Source: Aplectana chamaeleonis (Eukaryota > Nematoda > Chromadorea > Rhabditida > Cosmocercidae). From it: 64,000 nucleotides of DNA. The notes under the pieces are model-generated. The model ran no database searches. It had not been told where the DNA came from and saw only the letters and a list, made by a program, of their open reading frames with translations. The stretch's first letter is position 1. Every line of letters begins with the position of its first letter. Shown here in pieces: positions 35,717 to 44,363 of the stretch. Location of the stretch: assembly GCA_029168955.1 (NCBI GenBank), contig JAPDOI010001207.1, forward strand, positions 145,259-209,258, written 5' to 3'. A program made the position numbers and the translations under genes.

Positions 35717-36379
35717 TTCTATATCGGGGTGGAGTTTGTGTCCGCAGTTGCAGACGACCGCTTCTGCAGCCTGCAGCTCAAAGGCAGTGTCCACGATAAA
35801 AATCGTTTTTGTGTTTTACCGCCAATCTTGAAAACGGTCCTATGCTGATTCCAATAATGTCTCTGAAATCGTACAAGACCTCCTGGGAACGGAGTTATGG
35901 TCCCTCAAACATTGAGCTACGGAAGCATGGTGGACGAGTTGTCCGAGGCTTGTAACTTCCGTCTTTTGCAGCCGATGTATGCGAGCTGACCTGCGTAAAG
36001 AGAGAAGTTGAGAATGAAGGGAAGAACAGGGCTACTGTTCGGAAACCATTGCTCATCCCACGATCTCGAATTTTCATTTGTTCACGTCGGAATGCGAGCA
36101 TTGCGCTTGTGGGGTTTGCCTTGCGCTCAAAGTGGCAACTTCGGGCTCTTTTGGGGCTCTCCCTGGCTCGTTTTCATGCGCTCTTTCGACGTCAACGTTA
36201 CAGTGTGCTTCTCAACTACCTATTCCTAGTGGAAACTGAAACACATTTTTTATCGTGAACACTGCCTTTAAGCATTATCGTGCTTGGACCTCGTGGTCCC
36301 AGCATGATTCTGCTTGCACTACGTGTTGCAGCAGCGGTTGTCTCCAACTGCGCACCGAAATTTCGCTCTGATATACAGT
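35717..36379. mobile_element. Older inverted-repeat element nested in hAT, split by a MITE
   Basis: 35,717-35,770 and 36,326-36,379 are diverged inverted copies (shared CGCAGTTG, AGAC, ACCGCT, CTGC in order). A relative at about 43,580-43,740 has the same arms but lacks the central TTAA MITE, supporting a nested order: hAT, then this element, then the MITE. Confidence 0.5.
35782..36267. mobile_element. TTAA MITE family 2, copy D
   Basis: The left terminus (AGGCAGTGTCCACGATAAA) follows a mutated TTAA (TCAA, 35,778-35,781). The right terminus (TTTATCGTGAACACTGCCT) is followed by intact TTAA at 36,268-36,271. The 3' part shares CCCTGGCTCGTTTTC with copy E. No coding capacity. Confidence 0.75.
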
Positions 36380-36856
36380 AGCTCCACCAAATGTCTGCGT
36401 CTCCCGTGTTCATCATGGGGGTGGTCACTGACAGAAGCGGAACGGTCGGTCACACTTGAATTTCGTTATCAAAATTTATATTTCGCCATGTCCGACCTAC
36501 AGGTGACTGCGCCCGGCTGGGAATGCCAGGGTAAGGTTGCATCGAAAATTGAAATCTGGAAGAATAATCAAATATCAGGAATGTGAAAGAAGGTAAATTC
36601 GCCGGGGTGGGGTAAATTCGTCTATACCCCAGACAACAAACATTGCTCCCTCAACCACATTTTCACGATTTGTTACGATTTCTTAGGATTCGTTACGATT
36701 TTGGGCCGAAATTTCGTAAATCGTAAATCGTAAAAAAAATTGCCAAAAACGCCCGTAATTCGAAAATCGTAAATCGTAATTCGTAATTACGCACAGCCCT
36801 GATGAGAATTATGAGCCTTCAAACTTTGTCGTTTTTTGACAACTTTTTTGTGTAGA

Positions 36857-37290
36857 TCTTCAAAGACATCGTTTGAAATCATCCTTTTCGGTGACTTCCC
36901 ACAATAAAATGATAAGCCAGGAGGATCATAGCCTACCAGTGGCGAGAGCTAGGACTGGAAAAAGAACGGCTGCAAACAAGACTTCAAAAGACTCCGAAAC
37001 GCCTCATGCCCACTTTCCCGCATGACATGAACAAATGACAAGTCGAGATTGTGATAAAAGCAGATAATCAAATCAAGTACTGATAAGTGAGCTACAACGC
37101 TTGATTGCATTGATACGTATCATTTGTTGGCTAATTTCATAATCTCAGAAGTCATGACAAACAGGGGTGACCCCATTTTCGAAGAAAAATCCGGCTTCGG
37201 AGTCCTTTTCATACATGCCTTGCTAAATAGAGCACCAGACCTTCCGTAAACCTTCGGGATTCGAGAATGAAATCTTTCGTGAACAATATT
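36857..37290 (-). mobile_element. TTAA MITE family 2, inverted degraded copy F
   Basis: The minus strand parallels copy E throughout: GGTTTACG, AAGGTCTGGTGC, TAGCAAGGCATG, GTTTGCAGCCGT and TATCATTT occur in the same order. The termini are eroded (GTTCACGAAAG in place of GTTCACGATAA), so no TTAA can be assigned. Confidence 0.6.
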
Positions 37291-37555
37291 GAGTGACCAA
37301 ATCATTCGTTCTACTCCCACTTTCAATAATAGCTCCGCCCCTCAATAAAAACACCTTCAAATCTTCTGCTCGAATACGGTCATTTTGGCTCGTTTTTCGC
37401 GCTATCAACGATGTGAGTTCTACAGTAAAAGCCGTACATGTCTATTAGCGTCGTTATCTCAACCGCTTCACCGGCTTGCTTTGCTATCTCAGCCGATGCG
37501 GTGTAACTCGCCTACTTCCGAACCAATACAACAAGAAACGTTTTTTCCCATTTAA

Positions 37556-38002
37556 AGGCAGTGTTCACGATAAATTTCAATTCCGATATCTCTACGGTTT
37601 ACGAAAGGTCTGGTGCCCTATATAGCAAGGCATGCTTAAAAAGGACACGAAAGACGCGTTTTTGAGCAAAAATAGGCCCTCTCTTGTATACGTTGATTTT
37701 TGAGCGCGGAGGAATTGACCGCTAAAAGGATGATACCTATCAGTGCAATGAAGCGATCAGCTGACCTATCAGCACTTCCTTGACTTGATCATTCCTATAA
37801 TCTGAGTCTTTATTTGTTCCTTTCGAGGGGCGGATCTGGGGCACGGGGTGTGTCTGGGGCACCTAAACGATTGTTTGCAGCCGTCATTTTGCAGCTCCTG
37901 GCTCGTTTTCTACCGTTCTTTCGACACTGGGAGCCTAGGATCCTTCTCGCCTATCATTTCAGTGTGGAAAGTCAACGAGGATGATCATCGTGAACGCTGC
38001 CT
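37556..38002 (+). mobile_element. TTAA MITE family 2, copy E
   Basis: TTAA at 37,552-37,555, then AGGCAGTGTTCACGATAAA. The far end reads GATCATCGTGAACGCTGCCT followed by TTAG, a one-base change from TTAA. It is the best preserved member of its family in the window and carries no gene. Confidence 0.75.
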
Positions 38003-38960
38003 TTAGATAACTGTTTTTTGGGTTTTCCGACATTTCTAAAAATGAACAGCTCTAAGCCTCCGATTCATGCCAAAAAATGATAACTTTTTTGAGAGTGTAC
38101 GCTGCCTTTGACGCAAACGAATTTCCCTGTTATGAAAATGCCATTGTAGGTACACAGCTATGGAAAATCAATAGGTGCTATGACATTTGTCAACATAATT
38201 TTATATTTGGGAAATTGCTCGGAAGATAATTATGAAGATTATGACCGTGCTCAAAAGCTGCGCCGTAGCCTTTTGGCCTGATGAAAATGAAGAACCTTGA
38301 GGAAGTTCGACCCAATCACTCTCATTTTCTCATTTGAATGCCTTTTTTTGTTGAGGCTCTTTCGAAAAAAACCCATGAGCATAAGAACGTTTCTCATTTA
38401 GTTGTGCACAAAACTAATTTTTCAATTTGTCGTTTCACCTCGCTTCGCTCTGGAAAGTCTATCCAGTTGCGAGTCCGGTAGGTACACATATATGTACATA
38501 TCCGGATGAAATGTACTTTACTAGAACCCTTTTTAGCATATAATTCGATTGCGGTTTTCGCAACTGCCTTGTACATAGTAGAACGTCGAAGCAAAGAAGA
38601 AATGTGCTCGCTTTTGTGAAGCTTCTCGTGTCCAACATTTCATTTCATTTCATGGTAATTTTGTGGGAAGACAAATGTATGAATTACCCCTCGCACAACT
38701 TTTTTTTCTGTTGCATCACTCTTGATCGAAAAAGTGAGAGCGATTGGGTATGATTCTTTTAATTTTTTACTTTTTACAGACCAAAACAGCTGCTGTGCAT
38801 ATTTAGAGCATGGTCATAATCTGCAGGACCTATCCTCTGAAAATTCCAAAAGTTATAAAATTGGCGGGGCAGTTAGAAAATGTTGTATGGCAGCTTGAAT
38901 CATGTGCATTAGATCGAAAGCGTGTCAATCGCGGAGCAGAAAGGGAATTGAAAGCCTCCA
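38003..38960. other. Intergenic, no gene seen
   Basis: Contains a solo MITE-like terminus (GTGTACGCTGCCTTT at about 38,096-38,110) similar to family 1 right ends, without a partner. Frames on both strands are short and unremarkable. Confidence 0.35.
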
Positions 38961-38971
38961 CGCTCAGGCAG

Positions 38972-39404
38972 CGTCCATACGTGGCGAGAGCGGGCGTTTC
39001 CGCTGTTGTGCGCCTCTCGACGCTCCTCAACGCTGGAGCAGCCCGTGCCCGCAATTTAACACAGACGAACACCCCCTACCTCGTGTTGATTCGATTGAAA
39101 ACGTTTGATCGAGTGATCAATCGATCGAGTCGGCGCAACGGCTGATGACTTCCCACGGTTTTCGACTTCCGTGATGGGATTATGAAAACAAGTGCAGTAG
39201 TTTTGATACAGGTTTAATGCCACCTGCTTCAGTTATGGAGCAGTAAGCTTGGAACTTGCTGCTTGCTTCGTGGTGCTGGCGCAAGCGCGCGAGAGCGAGC
39301 GGGCGAGGGCGCGCGAGAAGGAGCGCATGTGAGCGGCTAGCGAAACGTGTGCCCACGATGACCATCGATTTTGTGTAATCGCAAGCTCTCGCCACGTATG
39401 GACG
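38972..39404. mobile_element. Inverted-repeat element, 20-bp perfect arms
   Basis: CGTCCATACGTGGCGAGAGC (38,972-38,991) is exactly complementary to 39,385-39,404. The interior includes a GC-rich GCGAGAGCGAGCGGGCGAGG tract. No target duplication was identified and no transposase is present. Confidence 0.55.
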
Positions 39405-39414
39405 GAGCCTCATA

Positions 39415-39457
39415 GCGGAGCCGACACGGTTTTGTAAAGAAGCCGTGTCGGCTCCGC
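39415..39457. repeat. 15-bp perfect stem hairpin
   Basis: GCGGAGCCGACACGG at 39,415-39,429 pairs perfectly with 39,443-39,457 around a 13-base loop. A following T-run, as in an intrinsic terminator, is absent. Confidence 0.85.
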
Positions 39458-39676
39458 AGTGACTGTAAAGTCATCGGATCGCTAAGTCGAATGAGACCAT
39501 CATGGGGCTATCGCGTCAGCTACCACTGTTCAACGATCGCTAGGCTCCAATCAGCTTTCACTGCCCACTGCGACTCCAGCAATGATCTCGGGTCTATCGC
39601 GGTCTCAACAATACCGATTTTCGCGGAGGAGAACCAAAGAGCAGCGAATGAGTGCACAAGCACGCCATAGCACCAT

Positions 39677-39705
39677 TTAAAGGCAGTGTTCGCGATAAAA
39701 GACCG
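39677..39705 (+). mobile_element. Left end of TTAA MITE family 2, truncated copy G
   Basis: TTAA followed by AGGCAGTGTTCGCGATAAAA matches the family 2 left end. No right end is found before the next element at 40,104, so the copy is truncated or its far end is unrecognisable. Confidence 0.5.
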
Positions 39706-40103
39706 TAGTATAATTTTCGATGTTTTGGGGTGGGTAAGCCCACTGAGAAGAGGTTAAGGAAAAGGGAAAGATTCCACAGAACACTCAAATACCGGAGAAA
39801 AACTGTTTGAAGGAATCTCTGGAAAAGTTAATTATGCTCATTTGTGTGTTTCGGGAGACTGTGGACAACGCATCGAACCTGAGGTGGGGAAATGGTTTCG
39901 GGCCTTGAAATTATTAGGTAAGTAAGCGTCTATGATTTCTGTTTCCTGTACCAAAAATTCTTCAAAAATAAAGAGGGGTCAATGTACATGCTGCGATGTT
40001 AGAACCTTTCGCGATGAAGAATATTCGACAATTCGGTGCCTGTTCCAACGGTAAGGCGAACGCAGGACAACTGTTATGGAACGTGAGCGGGGTGGCCCAA
40101 CTG
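39706..40103. other. Intergenic, no gene seen
   Basis: Probably the remains of MITE copy G followed by unique sequence. No supported gene or splice-site pair. Confidence 0.3.
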
Positions 40104-40189
40104 AGAAAAATGAAAACATGTTACATGTAATATAAAGTGTAAGATACTTGAGACATTCAAGTATATTGCCTTTATATCGCATGTAACCT

Positions 40190-40255
40190 ACACTTATATT
40201 ACATGTTACATACACTTATATTACATGTAACATACACTTATATTTCATGTTACTT
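40190..40255 (+). repeat. 22-bp tandem repeat, three copies
   Basis: ACACTTATATTACATG with a six-base ending recurs three times with exact 22-base spacing at 40,190, 40,212 and 40,234; the third copy has substitutions. It lies in the left subterminal part of the surrounding element. Confidence 0.85.
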
Positions 40256-40354
40256 AATTGGAGCTGCAAGTTGAAGCTCGATGCTTTAAGGGTTGGAGCT
40301 GCAAGTTCCAGGCTACTGCTTAGCTCGCTTCAAAAATATTGTATGTCGATCCCT

Positions 40355-40538
40355 CTAATCCTCCTCAGGGACAGGGTCTCTCTACACACCGAGGGAGGTG
40401 ATGTCTGGCCTTCCGCGGCTTCAATTCCACTCGGGACCACTTCGCTTGCATTGAGTGGCGTGACGTATCGAACTGCAAAAACGGGACAACTCCTCCCCAT
40501 GTGTGTAGAGAGACCCTGTCCCTCATCCTCACGATTAG
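40355..40538. mobile_element. Foldback element nested in the 40.1-41.0 kb element
   Basis: 40,355-40,408 and 40,483-40,538 are inverted copies sharing GGGACAGGGTCTCTCTACAC and GAGG words on both sides. The loop is about 74 bases. Confidence 0.75.
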
Positions 40539-41101
40539 CACGAACCATGAGGAGCGAGAAATCAACGACTCGGCCAGGGCGAGTGATCACCCTGTTGAAT
40601 GACATTCCATTGGGCCTGCGCTCATGCCTAAGGTATGAGGAGGCCCGTATGCTGTGCAGGTTTGCAGAAGGTGTTCAGCATGGGCTCTCAATGGCTGAGG
40701 ATATTTGAATTATGTTACACTTATACTACATGTAATTTACTTGAGTAGAGATAATTCACATGTAACTTACATTGACGGAGATGTATTACAAGTATATTTT
40801 AATCGTCTCTTATGTTACAAGTATTATGTTTTCACCATCAAAAACATATTACGTGCGACAATTGGCCTGCGAGCGAGGTACCGATATATTACATGTAACA
40901 TACATCGGTCGAGATAATTTGCAAGTAATATACATCGGCCAATTTATATTACATGTATATTAATCCAGGCCTTTTATATTGCATGTAATATGTTTTCATT
41001 TTTCTGAGAATGGGTCGGCTGGCACGCAAGATCCTCACCCACTTCCCGTCGTTTTTCGTCGCATTTTCTTACTCTACATTAAAACTCTTAGATTTAGTTC
41101 T

Positions 41102-41229
41102 CTAATTTTTTTTCGTATCGAGCACATTCATTGGTTTGAAATGCCTTTGTTGAGAGGCAGACATGTTATATTGACGGACCAGCGTTGGAGGCCTAACCAA
41201 AGTCATGATGCACTTGTAAATTTCAAATC
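41102..41229 (-). CDS. Terminal exon of an unrecognised gene
   Basis: On minus, a strong nematode-like acceptor (TTTTTCTATTTCAG) precedes an open segment that begins two bases into a codon and ends in TAG. It reads FEIYKCIMTLVRPPTLV, RQYNMSASQQRHF, then KPMNVLDTKKN. The composition is natural and the acceptor is the best on this strand in the window. The other two phases hit stops quickly, so the phase is fixed. No upstream exon with a compatible phase was found nearby: the closest donor would create a TGA at the junction. Function unknown. The exon is real-looking, but the gene model is incomplete or broken. Confidence 0.4.
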
Positions 41230-41740
41230 CTGAAATAGAAAAAGTTAGTATTAGAATGACGTTCACAGGTATCGAGGAGCAGCTATAGGATGAGGAAAGA
41301 AAAGTATGCAACCGAAAAGATTTATTTACACTACCGTTCGTAGAATTTAGTCAGAAGGACACATTTTTGCGAACTCCTCGTTCGTTTTTCAATAACTTTT
41401 CAAGAAAGCTTTCTGATCTTTTTCTGATCAAAAAAAGTTTTTGGGTGCAGGTGAGAAGGCTTCTTGCTCGGACTTATATGTAGCTATGTATTTGAACAAA
41501 AAAATCCCCAGATCGGTCGGTATACACTACACATAGCACATATTTACAGTGTCATAATGCATTACACTGTCCGGAACACCAAAATTTTCACCCAGAAATT
41601 TTGTTGTATGAATTGAATCCTAGCAATGATTACGAAATTAGGTATAGCTTAGGTTGCTAGGATGAGTCCGGGCGGAGTAAGCAGCGGAGCAGTCGGTGAT
41701 GGCAAAATATAACACGGATAAGGAGATTTTGACATGATAA

Positions 41741-42302
41741 GCCCGATAAGCTTTGTTTCGACCGGCTTAAAATGAGCGGCCAAGGCTATAGCTCTTCTCA
41801 CCAGGGGTCGTATTCGCCAATAACCCGCCGGGTACCCGCCGGGTAGTCGAAGTGTAAATGAGGTGAAATTTCAGTACAAAACGCGCGCTCCACGGCCACC
41901 TCTCGCCTCCCTTGGCTTCCCTCGCGACCGCCGGAACTTTTCGAACAGCATAGCTGAAGAATGGCCGCTTCGCGATGGAATCTTTATCTTTTTTGCAGTG
42001 ATATCGATACGTAACACAGTTTGCATTTCCATGGTGTAAGATGGGTTGATCTGCTCCTCTGCCGCGCGCGCGGTATCATCCCTTCCGCTTCCTTACGACT
42101 CCCCTCGGCGGGTTGTTGGCGAATACGACCCCAGGATCTTGAAATTTTCCTTATTCAAAAAGGTGATTTTGAGGGAGTTATTGAAAGAGGACCCTAAAAA
42201 CGCGATTCTGATCAATTTCTACGAGCAGTATCAGTTCTCTGTCCCAAGATAGCCATCGAACCAGTATCATACAAGTTAGGTGGTCGCTTCTTGAAAAAAT
42301 AG
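41741..42302 (+). pseudogene. Coding fragment split by a MITE
   Basis: Left of the MITE, a frame reads HDKPDKLCFDRLK then MSGQGYSSSHQ up to 41,803. Right of it, from 42,135, a frame reads DLEIFLIQKGDFEGVIERGP, hits TAA at 42,195-42,197, then continues RDSDQFLRAVSVLCPKIAI and on to TAG at 42,300-42,302. A competing frame through the same DNA (the 42,046-42,252 ORF) is also protein-like, so the frame choice is uncertain. The MITE insertion plus internal stop suggest a dead gene. Family not recognised. Confidence 0.3.
41804..42132. mobile_element. MITE with GGGGTCGTATTCGCC termini
   Basis: Both ends read GGGGTCGTATTCGCCAA, then AACCCGCCG inward with one or two differences (inverted arms of about 27 bases). 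GGGTACCCGCCGGG follows on the left only. CAG adjoins each end but no longer target duplication matches. The GC-rich interior has no gene. Confidence 0.75.
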
Positions 42303-42552
42303 AACGGTCAAAATGCTAATGAATGCATCAAAAGCAGCAATAATCCGATGATGATGTTACTAAATCTCTTTCCAGAATTGGAGCCATGGGTGAGAATTGA
42401 AAATCAGGCATAAAAGCGTAAGTGCGAGTAATCACATAAAATAAGGAAAGTGTCAAAGGAATAGAACAGAATAAACACATGGAAAAGATGGATTTATCGA
42501 TGGAAATTATTTGAAATTGATGATGACGCGTCTCTTTACTACCTTAGGAGAG

Positions 42553-42646
42553 CTTTGGGGAGTAAGGTGATACGTCACTTTGGAAAGTGAAAAAACATGT
42601 TATCACACGTTTCGTGACACGTGATCAGTGATACTCCCCAAGTCTT
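42553..42646. repeat. Small foldback repeat
   Basis: CTTTGGGGAGTA with downstream GTGATACGTCAC on the left pairs imperfectly with GTGACACGTGATC and TACTCCCCAAG on the right. TACTCCC(C/T)AA occurs twice more to the right (about 42,664 and 42,715). Confidence 0.45.
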
Positions 42647-43267
42647 GAACAAGGAAGTGCATTCTACTCCCCAATACCCTCACAAAAATCAAGTGTTTCG
42701 TCGCGCGCGACGGTTACTCCCTAAGGTTGAAAGTGGTCACCCGACTCAAAAAGTGTCAAAACAGGCCTCGCCCACCTGCTATTCACCCCCCCCCCCGAGT
42801 TTATGAGAGTAGTGACTGTGGATAACACTCACTTTTGTATCACTCCTACTCGCTTTGTATCTGGGAACAGGAAGAAGGAAAGACATTTCACAAAAAATCC
42901 TACTCTCTTCAACGGCTTGTTTGACGCTCATGTCAGGGTCCAGCGAGGGTGACCGGGCGCAACGGGGAAAGTTACGGTCGTAAAAAATTTGGCCCAAAAA
43001 GGGAAAATTGGGGGGGGGGGGACCGTGAAAATTTTAGGTCAAATGTTCATATAAGAGAATGATTCGTAAATATTTCCGACATTTCTTTCGAAAATTTTGG
43101 TCACAAAGAGAGTGAGTATTAATTCCGCTGATATCGTCCGCAACGTCCCGCTGGACCATGATTTGGGTAGTTCTGAGGCATTTTAAAAATGACATCGTCG
43201 TGTTTTTTCGGCGACTTTTTATGATCACAGAGGCAAAAAAAAATAGAAAAAAAATATACACATTAAC
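42647..43267. other. Intergenic with C- and G-tracts
   Basis: A run of about 11 C near 42,786 and about 10 G near 43,011. Sequence beside the first (TATTCA before, GAGTTTATGAG after) is an inverted relative of the flanks of the G-tract at 33,270. No gene supported. Confidence 0.4.
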
Positions 43268-43361
43268 CTTTGCTTCAGATGTTGCCGCACCTGCTGCAGC
43301 TGTACTTCTACCACAGTTACCATCGAGATTCCTTAAATAGGGCCAAGCCTTGTCGAACACC
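43268..43361 (-). CDS. Isolated exon of an unrecognised gene
   Basis: On minus, a GTTTGCAG acceptor precedes 94 open bases ending GAAGCAAAG at a GTTAATG donor. The phase is one base then 31 codons: VFDKAWPYLRNLDG, NCGRSTAAAGAATSEAK. A diverged relative with the same acceptor and donor positions lies at 33,098-33,200. The Ala/Thr/Ser-rich tail suggests a linker. No neighbouring exon could be chained to it. Function unknown. Confidence 0.3.
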
Positions 43362-43579
43362 CTGCAAACGTTTTCAATATACGATATGATCATATTACCA
43401 AAAAACATATTTATGCGCAGCGAACTTCTTTGGATAAAGGGTACTTTGAGGTTAATAACAAGATTCGCAATTTTTAAATGGTAACGATGAAGGATTATAC
43501 CCACCACGTATCACTGATTGAAAAGCAAGGGAGATGAAGGCTTCGCGAATGTAATTCCATAAAGCGACCTGTCCACACC

Positions 43580-43740
43580 GGAGCGAATTTTCGATCCGCA
43601 GTAGCAAACAAGCGCTCCTGCTGCCCGCAACTCAGAGCTAATATGCTAAAACAATTAGGTTTCGGCACGATTAGCTCCGTGTTGCGTTTCGCAACAGCGG
43701 TTGTCCTCAACTGTAAACCGGACTTTCGTTGTGTTGAGAA
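43580..43740. mobile_element. Inverted-repeat element, relative of 35,717-36,379
   Basis: The left part (CCGCAGTAGCAAACAAGCGC) and right part (GCAACAGCGGTTGTCCTC) are diverged inverted copies. The whole aligns in order with the split element in the hAT body but lacks the TTAA MITE. Confidence 0.45.
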
Positions 43741-44282
43741 CAGTAATTGCAAACACATCGAGAAGATTGGCCGAGGGTAGTAAGGTTTTTTTGAACAGCG
43801 AGAATCTATAGCTACGTTTCAAGTGATAAAATCTTGGACCGTAGATAATAAAAAAATGGACGCAAAACTAGCCGGTGAGGGCACATAACCTTCGGTAACC
43901 AAGCGTAAGGAAGTCTACGTTTCTTTTCAGAGTCTGAAACATCTGAAAAAAAGAAACTCAAGCATAACTACCGAACACTATTCAATGGTTGATTATCCCA
44001 CGAACAAAATATTGTGCGAAATTTAATCTGGAATTCGCAGTTAAACAACCTCAAAAATCAACGGTTCAAAGAGTGGCGCGTAAAACAGTTGGCTGGCTCG
44101 GCTTGGAAATAAAATCCATATTGATATGTATAGCAATTGCCGCCAAATCTTTAATGCTTAGGTTGGCCTTTCCATGAAATGACGCTGAAAACGACAGTTC
44201 ACGCACTTACAGGAGCTGTTTTGCACTATGGATGACCAAACTATCTCAGAGAAACTCACGGCCCGTCCGCGGCGGAAGATGA
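43741..44282. other. Intergenic, undecided small frames
   Basis: A 62-codon plus frame at 43,989-44,177 includes KSTVQRVARKTV, loosely reminiscent of a transposase helix-turn-helix, but a minus frame over the same DNA looks equally protein-like. Neither is annotated. Confidence 0.3.
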
Positions 44283-44363
44283 GCTTTCCGGACGGTCCGC
44301 GGCGCTTTACGGCTGATCCGCGGCACAATTGATAGCGGGCTAGTCAAACGGCCGCTCCGCGGC
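44266..44363 (+). repeat. Four TCCGCGGC motifs
   Basis: The 8-base word TCCGCGGC starts at 44,266, 44,296, 44,317 and 44,356, four times in 98 bases, each preceded by a GC-rich variable segment. It gives a repeating L/V-R/I-R-G motif in the frame of the candidate upstream exon. Confidence 0.6.

Larger units (their letters stand above)
34148..36801. mobile_element. Non-autonomous hAT-type transposon
   Basis: The termini are perfect 15-base inverted repeats, CAGGGCTGTGCGTAA (34,148-34,162 and 36,787-36,801), flanked by the identical 8-bp duplication ATGAGAAT (34,140-34,147 and 36,802-36,809). CAGGG termini and 8-bp duplications are hallmarks of the hAT superfamily. Both subterminal zones carry many CGTAAATCGTAA/TTCGTAAT words, likely transposase-binding repeats. 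The 2.65-kb body holds no hAT transposase frame and has at least two other elements nested within it, so mobility would need an enzyme supplied in trans. Confidence 0.88.
40104..41005. mobile_element. TIR element with AT-rich subterminal repeats
   Basis: Arms 40,104-40,136 and 40,973-41,005 are inverted copies starting AGAAAAATGAAAACAT and continuing into TTACATG/AATATAAA with few differences. Both halves are rich in ACATGTAA words. The centre carries a nested inverted repeat. A 153-codon frame at 40,247-40,708 crosses that nested repeat and is therefore not credible as a gene. No transposase recognised. Confidence 0.65.

Noticed and set aside
34465..35794. hAT transposase remnants in the small ORFs of the hAT-type element
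   Set aside because: The ORFs at 34,465-34,716 and 35,426-35,794 show no hAT dimerisation or RNase H-like motifs that I can recognise.
39415..39457. Intrinsic (bacterial-type) terminator
   Set aside because: No T-run follows the stem and the context is eukaryotic.
40247..40708. 153-codon plus ORF
   Set aside because: It crosses both arms and the loop of a nested inverted repeat, so it is a repeat by-product.
43495..43758. 87-codon minus ORF
   Set aside because: It coincides with the inverted-repeat element related to 35,717-36,379.
43989..44177. Tc1/mariner transposase fragment (KSTVQRVARK)
   Set aside because: Similarity is a short chance-level resemblance; the opposite strand is equally open and no DDE motif region is present.
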